Shown one piece after another: positions 1-8,729 of a DNA stretch of 64,000 bases. Within the stretch, counting starts at the first letter, position 1, and each line of letters opens with the position of its first letter. Both the position numbers and the translations under genes were made by a program. Origin of the DNA: Microbacterium candidum (GTDB lineage: Bacteria > Actinomycetota > Actinomycetes > Actinomycetales > Microbacteriaceae); NCBI RefSeq assembly GCF_030315975.1, contig NZ_JASXSZ010000003.1:186001-250000 (forward strand), written 5' to 3'. The notes below the pieces were generated by a model that was given only the letters and a program-made list of their open reading frames with translations, was not told the origin of the DNA and ran no database searches.

Positions 1-31
1 GTCTCGCGGGGAGCCGATTCCGGGCTGTGGA

Positions 32-721
32 CTATCCTGCCGTGCTGCCGATTCTGACGTCGGCGATGAGCCCGAGGAGCTCGCGCAGGGGAGCCCGCAT
101 GATCGGAAGCCGTGCGAGCGGCAGGCCGAGGCGCAGCAGACGCAGCCCTCGGTCGAGGAGCAGCCGCGTGCGCCTCTGTCCTGGCGAGGAGTCGTAGACC
201 CAGAACATCGCGAGCAGCAGGTGTCCGATGACAAGTGCCTGCGGCAGGGCGTCGCGGAGATCCGCGGGGAGCCGGTCGTCCGCCCCATCCACGGCCTCGC
301 GGAAGAGTCCCTCGACGATCGCCAGCGCGGGCGCGGAGTCGTCCGAGAGCGGGTTGATCGGCGATCTGGGGGAGACGGCCGCGGAGAGGAAGCCCGGTGC
401 GAAGCCGTGGTACGGCTCGAGCTGGTCGAGCCCGGTGCGGTAGACGATGCCGACGCGGTCGACGAGATCGGTGGATGCCGCGAGACCAGGTTCGGCGGCC
501 GCGCGATGTCCCTCCTGCACATCGAGGTACAGCTCCTGGACCAGATGGTTCTTCGACGCGAAATGGTAATGCGTCGTCCCGACGGAGACCCCTGCCTCCT
601 GGGCGATGAGGCGGATCGTCGTATCGTCGTACCCCCGCTCCCGGAACGACCGGAGCGCGATCTCGCGCAGCTGTGCCCGGGTTCGCTCGCTCTTCGTCAT
701 CGGGGCGTCGGTACTGAACAT
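32..721 (-). CDS. TetR/AcrR-family transcriptional repressor
   Basis: A 229-aa DNA-binding repressor. The N-terminal helix-turn-helix (about residues 10-57) contains 'IAQEAGVSVGTTHYHF', a standard TetR recognition helix; the rest is a divergent ligand-binding helical domain, so the inducer cannot be named. The ATG at 721 is chosen because a TANNNT -10 (734-729) lies 7 nt upstream, which fits a leaderless transcript, and there is no Shine-Dalgarno; an internal ATG at 700 (MTKSERTR) is the alternative. A 14-bp palindrome covers the start, which suggests autorepression. It lies downstream of and co-directional with fadA-fadB but behind a terminator, so it is probably a separate unit. Confidence 0.88.
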   Translation of the reverse strand: MFSTDAPMTKSERTRAQLREIALRSFRERGYDDTTIRLIAQEAGVSVGTTHYHFASKNHLVQELYLDVQEGHRAAAEPGLAASTDLVDRVGIVYRTGLDQLEPYHGFAPGFLSAAVSPRSPINPLSDDSAPALAIVEGLFREAVDGADDRLPADLRDALPQALVIGHLLLAMFWVYDSSPGQRRTRLLLDRGLRLLRLGLPLARLPIMRAPLRELLGLIADVRIGSTAG

Positions 722-734
722 GTTCAGCACACTA
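714..734 (-). promoter_or_regulatory. tetR promoter and palindromic operator
   Basis: CTGAACATGTTCAG (714-727) is a perfect palindrome, extendable to 20 bp with one mismatched pair, and it contains the tetR ATG. The minus-strand -10 TAGTGT (734-729) is 7 nt from that ATG. A repressor bound here would cover the transcription start. Operator function is inferred. Confidence 0.6.
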
Positions 735-738
735 CAGC

Positions 739-776
739 GGAAGGGCGGGCCTCCGATCTCGGAGGACCGCCCTTCC
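739..776 (-). terminator. Terminator of the fadA-fadB operon
   Basis: Arms GGAAGGGCGG (739-748) and CCGCCCTTCC (767-776) are extended by an inner CTCC/GGAG stem around loop GATCTC. It lies 16 nt past the fadB stop. There is no strong T-run, as is common in high-GC actinobacteria. Confidence 0.7.
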
Positions 777-791
777 GGCGTGCTGCATGGA

Positions 792-2939
792 TCAGCGGTT
801 GGCGACCCCGCGGATCGCCGGGTGGTGGAACGTGTCGCCGAACACGCGCTCCGACGCACCCTCGCGGTCGAGGTACGGCGACGCGCCGCCGTCGATGAAC
901 GGCCAGCCGGCGCCGAGGATGAGGCACAGGTCGATGTCCTCGACCTCGGGCACGACACCCTCGTCCAGCATCAGCTTGATCTCCTGAGCGAGGCCGTCCT
1001 GCACGCGACGCAGGATCTCCGCCTCGGATGCGGGCGAGGAGCCGACCGCATCCTTCAGCACCCTCTGCGCGTCCTTGGTCCAGCCGGTCACGCGACCGGC
1101 CTTGTCCTTCTCCACGACCTGGGGCAGCTCGGCGAGCGCGTGGAAGTTCGCGTTCGCGTAGAACCGCTCGGGGAAGGCGTTCGCCATCGTGTCCTGCACG
1201 TGCGCGGCGACCTTCCAGCCGACGAGGTCGATGAGCTGGAACGGCTTCATCGGGAGGCCGAGCGGCTCGAAGGCCTTCTCCACCGTCAGCAGCGGCGTGC
1301 CCTCGTAGAGCGCCCGCGCGGCCTCGCCGAAGACCTTCGCGAGGAGGCGGTTCACGACGAAGCCCGGCGCGTCCGCGGTGAGCACCGCGTTCTTGCCGAG
1401 GCCGCGGGCGACCACGAACGCCGTCGAGAGCGCGGCATCCTTCGTCGCGGGCGTCTTCACGATCTCGATGAGCGGCATGACCGCCACCGGGTTGAAGAAG
1501 TGGAAGCCGACGAGACGCTCCGGATGAGCGAGCTTCGCGCCGATCTCTTCCACCGACAGCGACGAGGTGTTGGTCGCAAGGATCGCGTCCTCGGCGATGA
1601 TCGGCTCGATCTCGGCGAACACCTGCTGCTTGACGCCGATCTCCTCGAACACGGCCTCGATGACGAAGTCGCAGTCCGCGTACTCGGTCTTGTCGGTCGT
1701 GCCGTGGATGAGCGCCCGCAGGCGGTTGGCGGCGTCGCCGTCGAGACGGCCCTTCGCCTCGAGCTTGTCGATCTCGTCGTTGATGTAGGCGAGGCCCTTG
1801 TCGACGCGCGACTGGTCGAGATCGGTGATCAGCACTGGCACCTGCAGCTTGCGCACGAACAGCAGGGCGAACTGGCTCGCCATGAGCCCGGCGCCGATGA
1901 TGCCGACCTTCGTCACCTTCTTGGCGAGCGCCTTGTCGGGCGCGCCGACCGGACGCTTCGCGCGCTTCTGCACGAGATCGAAGGCGTACATGGATGCGGC
2001 GAACTGGTCGCCGGTGATGAGCTCCGACAGCGCCTCGTCCTCGCGGGCGAAGCCCTCGGCCTTGGTGCCGCTCTTCGCCTTGTCGAGCAGGTCGAGCGCG
2101 GCATAGGGGGAGCGGGGGACCGTGCCGATGCGGCTCTCGAGCATGCCACGGGCCATCTTGATCGCGATGGGCCACTTCGTGAGGCGCTCGATCTTGCCGG
2201 GCTCGTTCTTCCGCTCCACCTTGACGGAGCCCGACAGCACTCCGTCGGCCCAGCGCAGAGAGTCCTCGAGGTACGTCGCCGGCGGGAAGATCGCATCGAC
2301 GATGCCGAGGTCGAAGGCCTGCTGGGGCTTCAGCGTGCGGTTCTGCTTGAGCGGGTTCGAGATCACGACCTCGAGCGCGTTCTCGATGCCGATGAGGTTC
2401 GGCAGGAGATAGGCGCCGCCCCAGCCGGGGATGATGCCCAGGAAGACCTCCGGCAGCGCGATCGCCGCGGCCGAGGCGTCCACCGTGCGGTAGGTGGAGT
2501 TCAGTGCGATCTCCAGACCGCCGCCGAGTGCGAGCCCGTTGACGAACGCGAACACCGGGACGCCCAGGTCGGACAGCGACCCGAGCACCTGGTGCCCTCG
2601 CTGCGCGATGAGCTTGGCCATCTCCTTCGAAGGGATGCGGGCGACGTCGCTGAGATCGGCGCCGGCGGCCAGGATGTACTGCTTGCCGGTGATGCCGACC
2701 GCCTGGATCTCGCCGGCGGACGCACGCGCCTTCAGGGCGTCGAGCGTCGCGCCGAGCTCCTTGAGCGTCGCCGGTCCGAGCGTGTTCGGGCGTGTGTGGT
2801 CGCGGCCGTTGTCCAGCGTCACGAGCGCGAGGGTGCGACCCGAGGCGAGGCGGACGTCGCGCACATAAGAGTGCGTGACGACCTCGTCGTCGGCGAAGAC
2901 CTCGAGCGGCGAGAAGTCGATCTCGTCGTAGTTCGTCAT
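792..2939 (-). CDS. fadB: FadB-like enoyl-CoA hydratase / 3-hydroxyacyl-CoA dehydrogenase
   Basis: Multifunctional beta-oxidation enzyme of 715 aa, the usual length. An N-terminal crotonase domain (about residues 15-210; oxyanion-loop residues in 'NGLALGGGLEIALNS') hydrates trans-enoyl-CoA. A Rossmann NAD-binding domain starts near residue 330 ('VGIIGAGLMASQFALLF'), and the dehydrogenase catalytic segment contains 'LVGFHFFNPV' followed by C-terminal 3HCDH domains. Start is the ATG after AGAGGG. The thiolase gene ends 11 nt upstream, so the two are co-transcribed and complete the cycle from enoyl-CoA to acetyl-CoA. Confidence 0.95.
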   Translation of the reverse strand: MTNYDEIDFSPLEVFADDEVVTHSYVRDVRLASGRTLALVTLDNGRDHTRPNTLGPATLKELGATLDALKARASAGEIQAVGITGKQYILAAGADLSDVARIPSKEMAKLIAQRGHQVLGSLSDLGVPVFAFVNGLALGGGLEIALNSTYRTVDASAAAIALPEVFLGIIPGWGGAYLLPNLIGIENALEVVISNPLKQNRTLKPQQAFDLGIVDAIFPPATYLEDSLRWADGVLSGSVKVERKNEPGKIERLTKWPIAIKMARGMLESRIGTVPRSPYAALDLLDKAKSGTKAEGFAREDEALSELITGDQFAASMYAFDLVQKRAKRPVGAPDKALAKKVTKVGIIGAGLMASQFALLFVRKLQVPVLITDLDQSRVDKGLAYINDEIDKLEAKGRLDGDAANRLRALIHGTTDKTEYADCDFVIEAVFEEIGVKQQVFAEIEPIIAEDAILATNTSSLSVEEIGAKLAHPERLVGFHFFNPVAVMPLIEIVKTPATKDAALSTAFVVARGLGKNAVLTADAPGFVVNRLLAKVFGEAARALYEGTPLLTVEKAFEPLGLPMKPFQLIDLVGWKVAAHVQDTMANAFPERFYANANFHALAELPQVVEKDKAGRVTGWTKDAQRVLKDAVGSSPASEAEILRRVQDGLAQEIKLMLDEGVVPEVEDIDLCLILGAGWPFIDGGASPYLDREGASERVFGDTFHHPAIRGVANR

Positions 2940-2950
2940 ACCCTCTGCCC

Positions 2951-4153
2951 TTACTTCTTCTTGCCGTTGTAGTGCGGGTTCTCCCAGATGACCGAGCCGC
3001 CCTGGCCGAGTCCGACGCACATGGCCGTGAGGCCGTAGCGGACATCGGGGCGCTCGGCGAACTGGGCCGCGAGCTGGATCATGAGGCGCACGCCGGAGGC
3101 GGCGAGCGGGTGGCCGAGGGCGATGGCGCCGCCCCACTGGTTCACGCGGGGGTCGTCGTCGGCGATGCCGAAGTGGTCGAGCAGCGAGATCACCTGGATC
3201 GCGAACGCCTCGTTCAGCTCGAACAGGCCGATGTCGGAGATGTCGAGCCCGGCCTTCTTCAGCGCCTTCTCGGTCGACGGGATCGGACCGATGCCCATGA
3301 TCTCCGGCTGGACGCCGGCGAACGCGTAGGAGACGAGCCGCATCTTCGGCTGGAGGCCCAGCTCCTTCACGGCGGCGCCGCCTGCGAGCAGGCTCATCGT
3401 CGCTCCGTCGGTGAGGGGCGACGAGGTGCCCGCGGTGACGCGGCCGTGCGGGCGGAACGGCGTCTTCAGGGCGGCGAGCCCCGCCATCGTGGTCTCCGGG
3501 CGGCGACCCTCGTCCTCGGTCGCGAGACCCCACGCACCCTCGTTGTCCTTGGTCGCGACCTGCACGAGGTCGGGCTGGATCTTGCCGGCGTCGTAGGCGG
3601 CCTGAGCCTTCTGCTGGCTCAGCATCCCGTAGCGGTCGGCGCGCTCCTTCGTCAGGTGCGGGAACCGGTCGTGGATGCGCTCGGCGGTGACGCCCATGTT
3701 GAGGGCGCCCGGGTCCACCATCCGCTCCGCGACGAAGCGCGGGTTCGGGTCGGCGTTGGCGCCGATGGGGTGACGGCCCATGTGCTCCACGCCGCCGGCG
3801 AGGGCGACGTCGTACATGCCCATGCCGATCGAGCCCGCCATCGTCGTGACGCTCGTCATGGCGCCGGCGCACATGCGGTCGATCGCGAAGCCGGGGACGG
3901 TCATCGGAAGGCCCGCGAGGATAGCCGCGGAACGACCGAGCGTGAGGCCCTGGTCGCCCGTCTGCGACGTCGCGGCGATGGCCACGTCGTCGACGCGATC
4001 GCCGGGGACGTTCGGGTTGCGCTCCATCAGTCCGATGATCGACTTGACGACGAGGTCGTCAGCGCGCGTGTTCCAGTACATGCCTTTCTCGCCGGCGCGC
4101 CCGAAGGGGGTGCGCATGCCGTCGACGAAGAAGACGTCCGAAATCTCGGCCAC
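2951..4153 (-). CDS. fadA: Acetyl-CoA acyltransferase (thiolase)
   Basis: Thiolase of 400 aa that cleaves 3-ketoacyl-CoA with CoA in beta-oxidation. The acylated cysteine is about Cys95 in 'DRMCAGAMTSV'; the C-terminal catalytic motifs 'GHPLAASG' and 'CVGLGQGG' are intact. The GTG start at 4153 follows GGAGG by 6 nt. First gene of a two-gene operon with fadB. A -10 (TAGGCT, 4187-4182) and a 19-bp perfect palindrome sit directly upstream, so expression is probably controlled by a repressor, plausibly one sensing fatty acids or acyl-CoA. Confidence 0.95.
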   Translation of the reverse strand: MAEISDVFFVDGMRTPFGRAGEKGMYWNTRADDLVVKSIIGLMERNPNVPGDRVDDVAIAATSQTGDQGLTLGRSAAILAGLPMTVPGFAIDRMCAGAMTSVTTMAGSIGMGMYDVALAGGVEHMGRHPIGANADPNPRFVAERMVDPGALNMGVTAERIHDRFPHLTKERADRYGMLSQQKAQAAYDAGKIQPDLVQVATKDNEGAWGLATEDEGRRPETTMAGLAALKTPFRPHGRVTAGTSSPLTDGATMSLLAGGAAVKELGLQPKMRLVSYAFAGVQPEIMGIGPIPSTEKALKKAGLDISDIGLFELNEAFAIQVISLLDHFGIADDDPRVNQWGGAIALGHPLAASGVRLMIQLAAQFAERPDVRYGLTAMCVGLGQGGSVIWENPHYNGKKK

Positions 4154-4181
4154 TCTGCCTCCAAAGTTTGGGATTGAGTAC

Positions 4182-4207
4182 AGCCTACGGTGAGACTGAG
4201 TCTCACC
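4182..4207 (-). promoter_or_regulatory. fadA promoter with 19-bp palindromic operator
   Basis: GGTGAGACTGAGTCTCACC (4189-4207) is a perfect 9-1-9 palindrome immediately upstream of the minus-strand -10 TAGGCT (4187-4182), so it covers the -35/spacer region. It also lies just after the RNase D stop and could double as a hairpin, but no T-run follows. Its sequence differs from the tetR operator at 714-727. Confidence 0.6.
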
Positions 4208-4224
4208 AAATCGCTTGTCCGAAT

Positions 4225-5421
4225 CTATGAAACGGGCTCGGATGCCGCTGGCACGCCGTGCACGGATTCCACAAACGCATCCGCGATCAGCTGTGCAGTC
4301 TGCGCAATCTGCCACTCTCGAGCGCCGAGATCTGCCAGAGAGCGCCCGATGGACGCAACGTCGATCACGGCCGGCGGATTCCAGGCGACGCGGCGCAGGA
4401 GCTCCGGGGTGAGGAGGTTCTCGGTCGGCATGTGCAGCTCTTCGGCGCGGGCCTCGATACGCGGCCGCGCCACCTTCAGCCGGGCGTCGGCGGCGGGGTT
4501 GCGGTCCGACCACGCGCGGGGCGGCGGAGGCGAGTCGCTCGGGATCCGCTCGACCGGGAGGTCGGTCGCGGCGCGGCCTTCTTCGATCGCGGTCCACCAG
4601 CGATCGATCTGGCTGCGCGACGCGCGCCCGGTGAACTCCTTGACGCCGGCAAGATCGCGCTTGGTGGCGGGTTCGGCCCGCACGGCGGCGACGAGCGCGC
4701 GATCCGGCACGAGCCGGCCGGGCGCGACGTCCTGTTCGCGGGCGTATTCCTCGCGGGAGAGCCACAGGGCGCGTGCCACTGCGAGATTGCGTCGACCGCG
4801 CACGGTGTGCAGCCCGCTGAGCCGTCGCCACGGGTCCTCGCGCGGGGGCTTCGGCAGGCGGGCGAGGACCGACGCGAACTCCTCGGAGGCGAACCCGGTC
4901 TTGCCCTGCTCGGCGAGCTCCTGCACGAGGGCTTCGCGGACGTCCACGAGGTATTCGACATCCAGTGCCGCGTACTCGAGCCAGCTCTGGGGGAGCGGTC
5001 GGGTCGACCAGTCGGACGCCGAGTGCTCCTTGGCCAGCGTGATGCCGAGCGTGTCCTCGACGACGGCGCCGAGTCCCACGCGCTCATGGCCGAGCAGGCG
5101 GGCGGCGAGCTCCGTGTCGAAGATCGACGGCGGCTCGAGCCCGAGCTCGCGCAGCGAAGGAAGGTCTTGGCTGGCGGCGTGCAGGATCCACTCCTCGCCG
5201 CCGATCGCGTCCTCCAGCGCGACGAAGTCGCCGATGGCCGGGGGATCGAACAGGAACACGCCGGCATCCCGCCGGAACACCTGCACGAGGTAGGCGCGCT
5301 GCGAATAGCGGAACCCCGATGCCCGCTCCACGTCGACGGCGACGGGGCCGGACCCTGCAGAGAGTCGGGCGGATGCGGCCCGGAGGCCGTCGGCATCCTC
5401 GATCACGTCGTAATCAGCCAC
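4225..5421 (-). CDS. rnd: Ribonuclease D-like 3'-5' exonuclease with HRDC domain
   Basis: DEDDy-type exoribonuclease of 398 aa. The four metal ligands are visible: Asp30 and Glu32 ('VAVDVERAS'), Asp86 ('AASQDLPSL') and Asp154, with the catalytic Tyr150 in 'LEYAALDVEYL'. An HRDC nucleic-acid-binding domain follows (about residues 215-300). In the family it trims RNA 3' ends, such as those of tRNA. Start is GTG 5421, preceded by GGAGG; it overlaps the DUF3000 stop by 8 bp, so the two are translationally coupled. Confidence 0.92.
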   Translation of the reverse strand: MADYDVIEDADGLRAASARLSAGSGPVAVDVERASGFRYSQRAYLVQVFRRDAGVFLFDPPAIGDFVALEDAIGGEEWILHAASQDLPSLRELGLEPPSIFDTELAARLLGHERVGLGAVVEDTLGITLAKEHSASDWSTRPLPQSWLEYAALDVEYLVDVREALVQELAEQGKTGFASEEFASVLARLPKPPREDPWRRLSGLHTVRGRRNLAVARALWLSREEYAREQDVAPGRLVPDRALVAAVRAEPATKRDLAGVKEFTGRASRSQIDRWWTAIEEGRAATDLPVERIPSDSPPPPRAWSDRNPAADARLKVARPRIEARAEELHMPTENLLTPELLRRVAWNPPAVIDVASIGRSLADLGAREWQIAQTAQLIADAFVESVHGVPAASEPVS

Positions 5422-5995
5422 GAGACCTCCGCGCGCCGAACACCTCGATACCCTCCGATCCGGGCGGGAGCCCCGCCAGCATGCACACGAACTCCGCCCA
5501 CGCCTCGACGTGAGCGGAGAGGTCGCCGTCCGGCGACCAGGATGCGCGCACCTCGATCTGAGCGCCGTCACCCTCCTGGGCGAGCGTACCGAAACCCTTG
5601 GAGATCGTCTTGGTGGCCGTGCCCGCAGCGGCGTGGTGCTGCGCGTTGTGGGCGGCGAGTGCGTCCACGAGCCACGACCACGCGACGTCGGCCAGGACCG
5701 GATCGACGCCGATCTCAGGTTCGAGCGGGGCCTGCGCCAGACACACGATGCGCCAAGCGCCGTCCCACGCGACCGGCTCCGCGGGATCGTGGAGCAGGAT
5801 GAACCGTCCGGTTCCGTACGGCGATTCGCCGTCGCCGTCGGGCCTGACATCGCCGGCGAGCGCCATGGCGTCGGGCGCGAGGCCCGTGGGCGCCGGGATC
5901 TCGCGGACCGCCAGATCGGCGCGAAGGACCGCGGCCCGCACCTCTGCCTCGGCCCGGGCGAACGATGCCGGACCCGGCGGACGGCGGTCACTCAC
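5414..5995 (-). CDS. DUF3000 family protein
   Basis: Conserved actinobacterial protein of unknown function (193 aa from GTG 5995; GTG 6001 would give 195). No signal peptide or membrane helix. Recognisable stretches include 'GRFILLHDPAEPVAWDG' and 'EAWAEFVCMLAGLPPGSEG', typical of DUF3000, which is commonly found directly before RNase D in actinobacteria. No Shine-Dalgarno; a minus-strand TAGTCT or TTTAGT -10-like hexamer just upstream favours a leaderless start at 5995. Only 25 bp separates it from the divergent hydrolase gene. Confidence 0.85.
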   Translation of the reverse strand: MSDRRPPGPASFARAEAEVRAAVLRADLAVREIPAPTGLAPDAMALAGDVRPDGDGESPYGTGRFILLHDPAEPVAWDGAWRIVCLAQAPLEPEIGVDPVLADVAWSWLVDALAAHNAQHHAAAGTATKTISKGFGTLAQEGDGAQIEVRASWSPDGDLSAHVEAWAEFVCMLAGLPPGSEGIEVFGARRSRG

Positions 5996-6020
5996 GTCCA
6001 CAGACTAAAGTGAGCGCTCT

Positions 6021-7226
6021 ATGAAGCCCTTCAGGCGCGCCGCGGGCACCGGCGCGGAACCCGGCCTGGCGACCGGCATCCGGATCGCTCTGACCGTGCT
6101 GAGCACGGCTCTCGGCGTCGTCCTCGGAGCACTCGCCATCCTGTCGCTGCGCGTCGCGCGCGAGGTCGTCACGCCCGCCCGCCGTAAAGCCGACACGCGC
6201 ATCGTCGATCTCGACATCGCTGCGCAGACGATCACCCTCGCGCGCACGCCCGACACGGAGCTGCCAGGACGGTACGGGCTGTTCACGACGGGCACGGAGA
6301 GCTACGTGAAGCTCGGGTCCGTGCTCTCGCAGGACGCGACGACCGTCAAGCGGAAGCTGCTGACGCAGGTCGGCGCGCAGTCACGGCTGAGCCCGGACGC
6401 CGCCTTCAGCGGCTGGTACTACGACCACCCGGAGCAGCTGCACCTGCCGTACACAGCGGAGCTCATCGGCTCGAGCGTCGGCCCGTGCCCCGCCTGGCTG
6501 TTCCCGGCGGGCGATGGAGACACGTGGGTGATCCAAGTGCACGGTCGCGGCACGACCCGGGCCGAGTGCCTGCGCGCGATCCCCGTCTTCCACGCGCTCG
6601 GCATCACGTCGCTCGTCGTGTCCTACCGCAACGACGGCGAGGCGCCCCGCAGCCGCACGGGGACGTACGGTCTCGGCTCGACCGAATGGCGCGACGTGGA
6701 TGCCGCCATCGGCTACGCGCGTCGGCACGGCGCCCGCCGCGTCATCCTCATGGGCTGGTCGATGGGCGGCGCGATCTCGCTCCAGGTCGCGCTCGGCTCC
6801 GCGCATCGGGACCTCATCTCCGGCATCGTCCTGGAGTCGCCCGTCGTCGACTGGCGGATCGTCCTCGACTACCAGGCGAGCCAGATGCACATCCCGGGGA
6901 CCGTCGCCGGGCTCGCGATGGGCGCACTGCAGTCGCCGTGGGCGACACCGCTCACGCGCACGGGGGGCGCCATCCCGTTCGACAGTCTCGACGTGGTGGC
7001 GCGCGCGGCCGAGCTGCGGCATCCGATCCTCATCCTGCACAGCGACGACGACGGGTTCGTCCCCTCGGACGCGTCCCACCGGCTCGCCGAAGCCCGGCCC
7101 GACCTCGTCGAACTCGACTCCTTCGACGTGGCGCGCCACACGAAGCTGTGGAACTACGACCAGGAGCGCTGGAGCGCAGCGATCACATCCTGGCTGCGGC
7201 GGCACGAACTGGCGCCGCAGGGCTGA
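6021..7226 (+). CDS. Membrane-anchored alpha/beta hydrolase
   Basis: 401-aa predicted serine hydrolase. One hydrophobic helix (about residues 20-44) follows a short basic N-terminus, so the catalytic domain is probably extracytoplasmic. The nucleophile is Ser247 in 'GWSMGGA'; an Asp in 'HSDDDGFVPS' and a late His in 'DVARHTKLWN' complete a plausible triad. Substrate unknown; the fold resembles the esterase/S9 peptidase groups. Start ATG 6021 has no clear ribosome site; TAAAGT at 6006-6011 may serve as a -10 for a nearly leaderless mRNA. Convergent with sufE, with 1 nt between stop codons. Confidence 0.85.
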   Translation: MKPFRRAAGTGAEPGLATGIRIALTVLSTALGVVLGALAILSLRVAREVVTPARRKADTRIVDLDIAAQTITLARTPDTELPGRYGLFTTGTESYVKLGSVLSQDATTVKRKLLTQVGAQSRLSPDAAFSGWYYDHPEQLHLPYTAELIGSSVGPCPAWLFPAGDGDTWVIQVHGRGTTRAECLRAIPVFHALGITSLVVSYRNDGEAPRSRTGTYGLGSTEWRDVDAAIGYARRHGARRVILMGWSMGGAISLQVALGSAHRDLISGIVLESPVVDWRIVLDYQASQMHIPGTVAGLAMGALQSPWATPLTRTGGAIPFDSLDVVARAAELRHPILILHSDDDGFVPSDASHRLAEARPDLVELDSFDVARHTKLWNYDQERWSAAITSWLRRHELAPQG

Positions 7227-7227
7227 T

Positions 7228-7671
7228 TCAGGCGCCGCGGCGCTTCGCCGCGACCTGGCGCTTCGCACGCATCAGCATGCCCGTCATGCCGGAGATCCGC
7301 AGCGGCGAGACCGCACGCGTCAGGCCGATGGACTGTGGGAAGTCGCTCGGAACGGCCAGCACCTGGTCGGCGGTGAGCCCCGTGAGCCCCTGCGCGAGGA
7401 TGCTCGCGAACCCGCGGGTCGTCGGCGCCTCGCGCGGCGCGGTGGCGTGCATCGCGACGACGTCGTCATCGTCGACGTCGACCACGATATACACGGGGGA
7501 CTGGCACTCGACGACGCGCTCCTGCAGCTCAGGGTGCCCCTCATACTCGGCCGGGATCGCCGGGAGTTCGTTGGCGAACTCCAGGAGGAGCTGAAGACGC
7601 TCGTCCTCCGGGAGCTCGAGGAACTCGTCGCGGATGTCGGCGAGGGAGGCGGGGAGGGCGGTGGCGGTCAT
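7228..7671 (-). CDS. sufE: SufE-family Fe-S cluster assembly / sulfur acceptor protein
   Basis: 147-aa SufE-like protein that accepts persulfide sulfur and stimulates cysteine desulfurase in Fe-S assembly. The core 'FLELPEDERLQLLLEFANELPAIP' region and the loop with the acceptor cysteine ('VVECQSPVYIVVDV') match the family; the C-terminal 'TRGFASILAQGLTGLT' is also typical. ATG 7671 is chosen, as the family starts just before 'LPASLADIRDEF'. It lies 38 nt downstream of the rhodanese gene on the same strand, which suggests a sulfur-trafficking operon. Confidence 0.9.
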   Translation of the reverse strand: MTATALPASLADIRDEFLELPEDERLQLLLEFANELPAIPAEYEGHPELQERVVECQSPVYIVVDVDDDDVVAMHATAPREAPTTRGFASILAQGLTGLTADQVLAVPSDFPQSIGLTRAVSPLRISGMTGMLMRAKRQVAAKRRGA

Positions 7672-7709
7672 CGCCTCCATTCTCCCATGCGCCCCCAACG
7701 CGGGACCCG

Positions 7710-8612
7710 TCAGCGTGCAGGCACCTCACCGGGCTCAGCACCTGTCGCGATCGGCACCCGCACCGCGCTGCCCCACTCGGTCCACGAGCCGTCGTAGTTG
7801 CGCACATCGGCGAAGCCGAGAAGGTGCTGGAGCACGAACCACGTGTGGCTCGACCGCTCGCCGATGCGGCAGTACGCGATGACGGGGTCGCCGTCCTTCA
7901 GCTCGGCCTCGCCGCGATAGATGGCGTCGAGTTCCTCGCGTGTCTTGAAGGTGCCGTCCTCGGCGACCGCGCGCCCCCACGGGATGCTGCGTGCCGTGGG
8001 GATGTGCCCACCGCGCAGAGCGCCCTCCTCAGGGTAGGCCGGCGCCGAGGTGCGCTCGCCGGTGTACTCCTCGGGGGAGCGCACGTCGATGAGCGGTGAC
8101 CCGAAGTGGGCGAGGACGTCTTCCCTGTAGGCGCGCAGCACGCTGTCGTCGCGCTCGACGATCGGGTAGTCGGTGCGATCGCGCACGGTCGGCTCTGTCG
8201 TGATCGCGCGGCCGGAGGAGATCCAGCCGTCGCGCCCGCCGTCGAGGAGGCGCACGTCCTCGTGGCCGAAGAGGGAGAAGACCCACAGCGCGTAGGCGGC
8301 CCACCAGTTGTTCTTGTCGCCGTAGATGACGACGGTGTCGTCGCGGGAGATGCCCTTGCGGCTGAGGAGCTCCGCGAAGCCCGCTCCGTCGACGTAGTCG
8401 CGTATGACGGGGTCGTTGAGCTCCGTGTGCCAGTCGACCTTCACCGCGCCCGGGATGTGACCGGTCTCATACAGGAGCACGTCTTCATCCGACTCGACGA
8501 CGACGAGCCCGGGCTCGCCGAGGCGGGCCTCGAGCCATTCGGCCGTGACGAGGCGATCGGGATGCGCGTACTCGGCGAACTTGGCGGACGACGTGTCGAG
8601 GTCGACGGTCAC
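7710..8612 (-). CDS. sseA: Thiosulfate/3-mercaptopyruvate sulfurtransferase (tandem rhodanese)
   Basis: 300-aa two-domain rhodanese. The C-terminal domain carries the active-site loop 'CRIGERSS' with Cys248; the N-terminal domain has Asp instead of Cys at the equivalent loop ('YGDKNN'), as is normal for the inactive first domain. It transfers sulfane sulfur from thiosulfate or mercaptopyruvate to an acceptor. GTG 8612 is preceded by GAGGAG. Its neighbour sufE could be the sulfur acceptor or share the same pathway. Confidence 0.93.
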   Translation of the reverse strand: MTVDLDTSSAKFAEYAHPDRLVTAEWLEARLGEPGLVVVESDEDVLLYETGHIPGAVKVDWHTELNDPVIRDYVDGAGFAELLSRKGISRDDTVVIYGDKNNWWAAYALWVFSLFGHEDVRLLDGGRDGWISSGRAITTEPTVRDRTDYPIVERDDSVLRAYREDVLAHFGSPLIDVRSPEEYTGERTSAPAYPEEGALRGGHIPTARSIPWGRAVAEDGTFKTREELDAIYRGEAELKDGDPVIAYCRIGERSSHTWFVLQHLLGFADVRNYDGSWTEWGSAVRVPIATGAEPGEVPAR

Positions 8613-8651
8613 GGGAGGCTCCTCGGGTCGGGTGCGTGTGAGGACGCGGCG

Positions 8652-8684
8652 TAGGGTTGATGCGTCGCTCTACGACCCTATTCC
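8652..8684 (+). promoter_or_regulatory. Intergenic inverted repeat and possible zapE promoter
   Basis: TAGGGT (8652-8657) and ACCCTA (8675-8680) form an inverted repeat with a 17-nt spacer between two divergent genes. TTGATG (8657-8662) and TATTCC (8679-8684), 16 nt apart, are possible -35 and -10 elements for zapE. Weak evidence. Confidence 0.3.
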
Positions 8685-8729
8685 GCCTGCGCGCGCGTCG
8701 CGCCCGATCCTTAAGACAGCGTCACAGGA

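Noticed and set aside
606..2972. A 788-aa plus-strand open frame opposite fadB
   Set aside because: It is an Arg/Glu/Asp/Leu-rich shadow of the minus-strand gene, caused by high GC at third positions; no domain and no ribosome site.
32..4207. The neighbouring TetR as the repressor of fadA-fadB
   Set aside because: The palindrome at the tetR start and the palindrome at the fadA promoter have different sequences, and a terminator separates the genes; regulation by this TetR is not supported.
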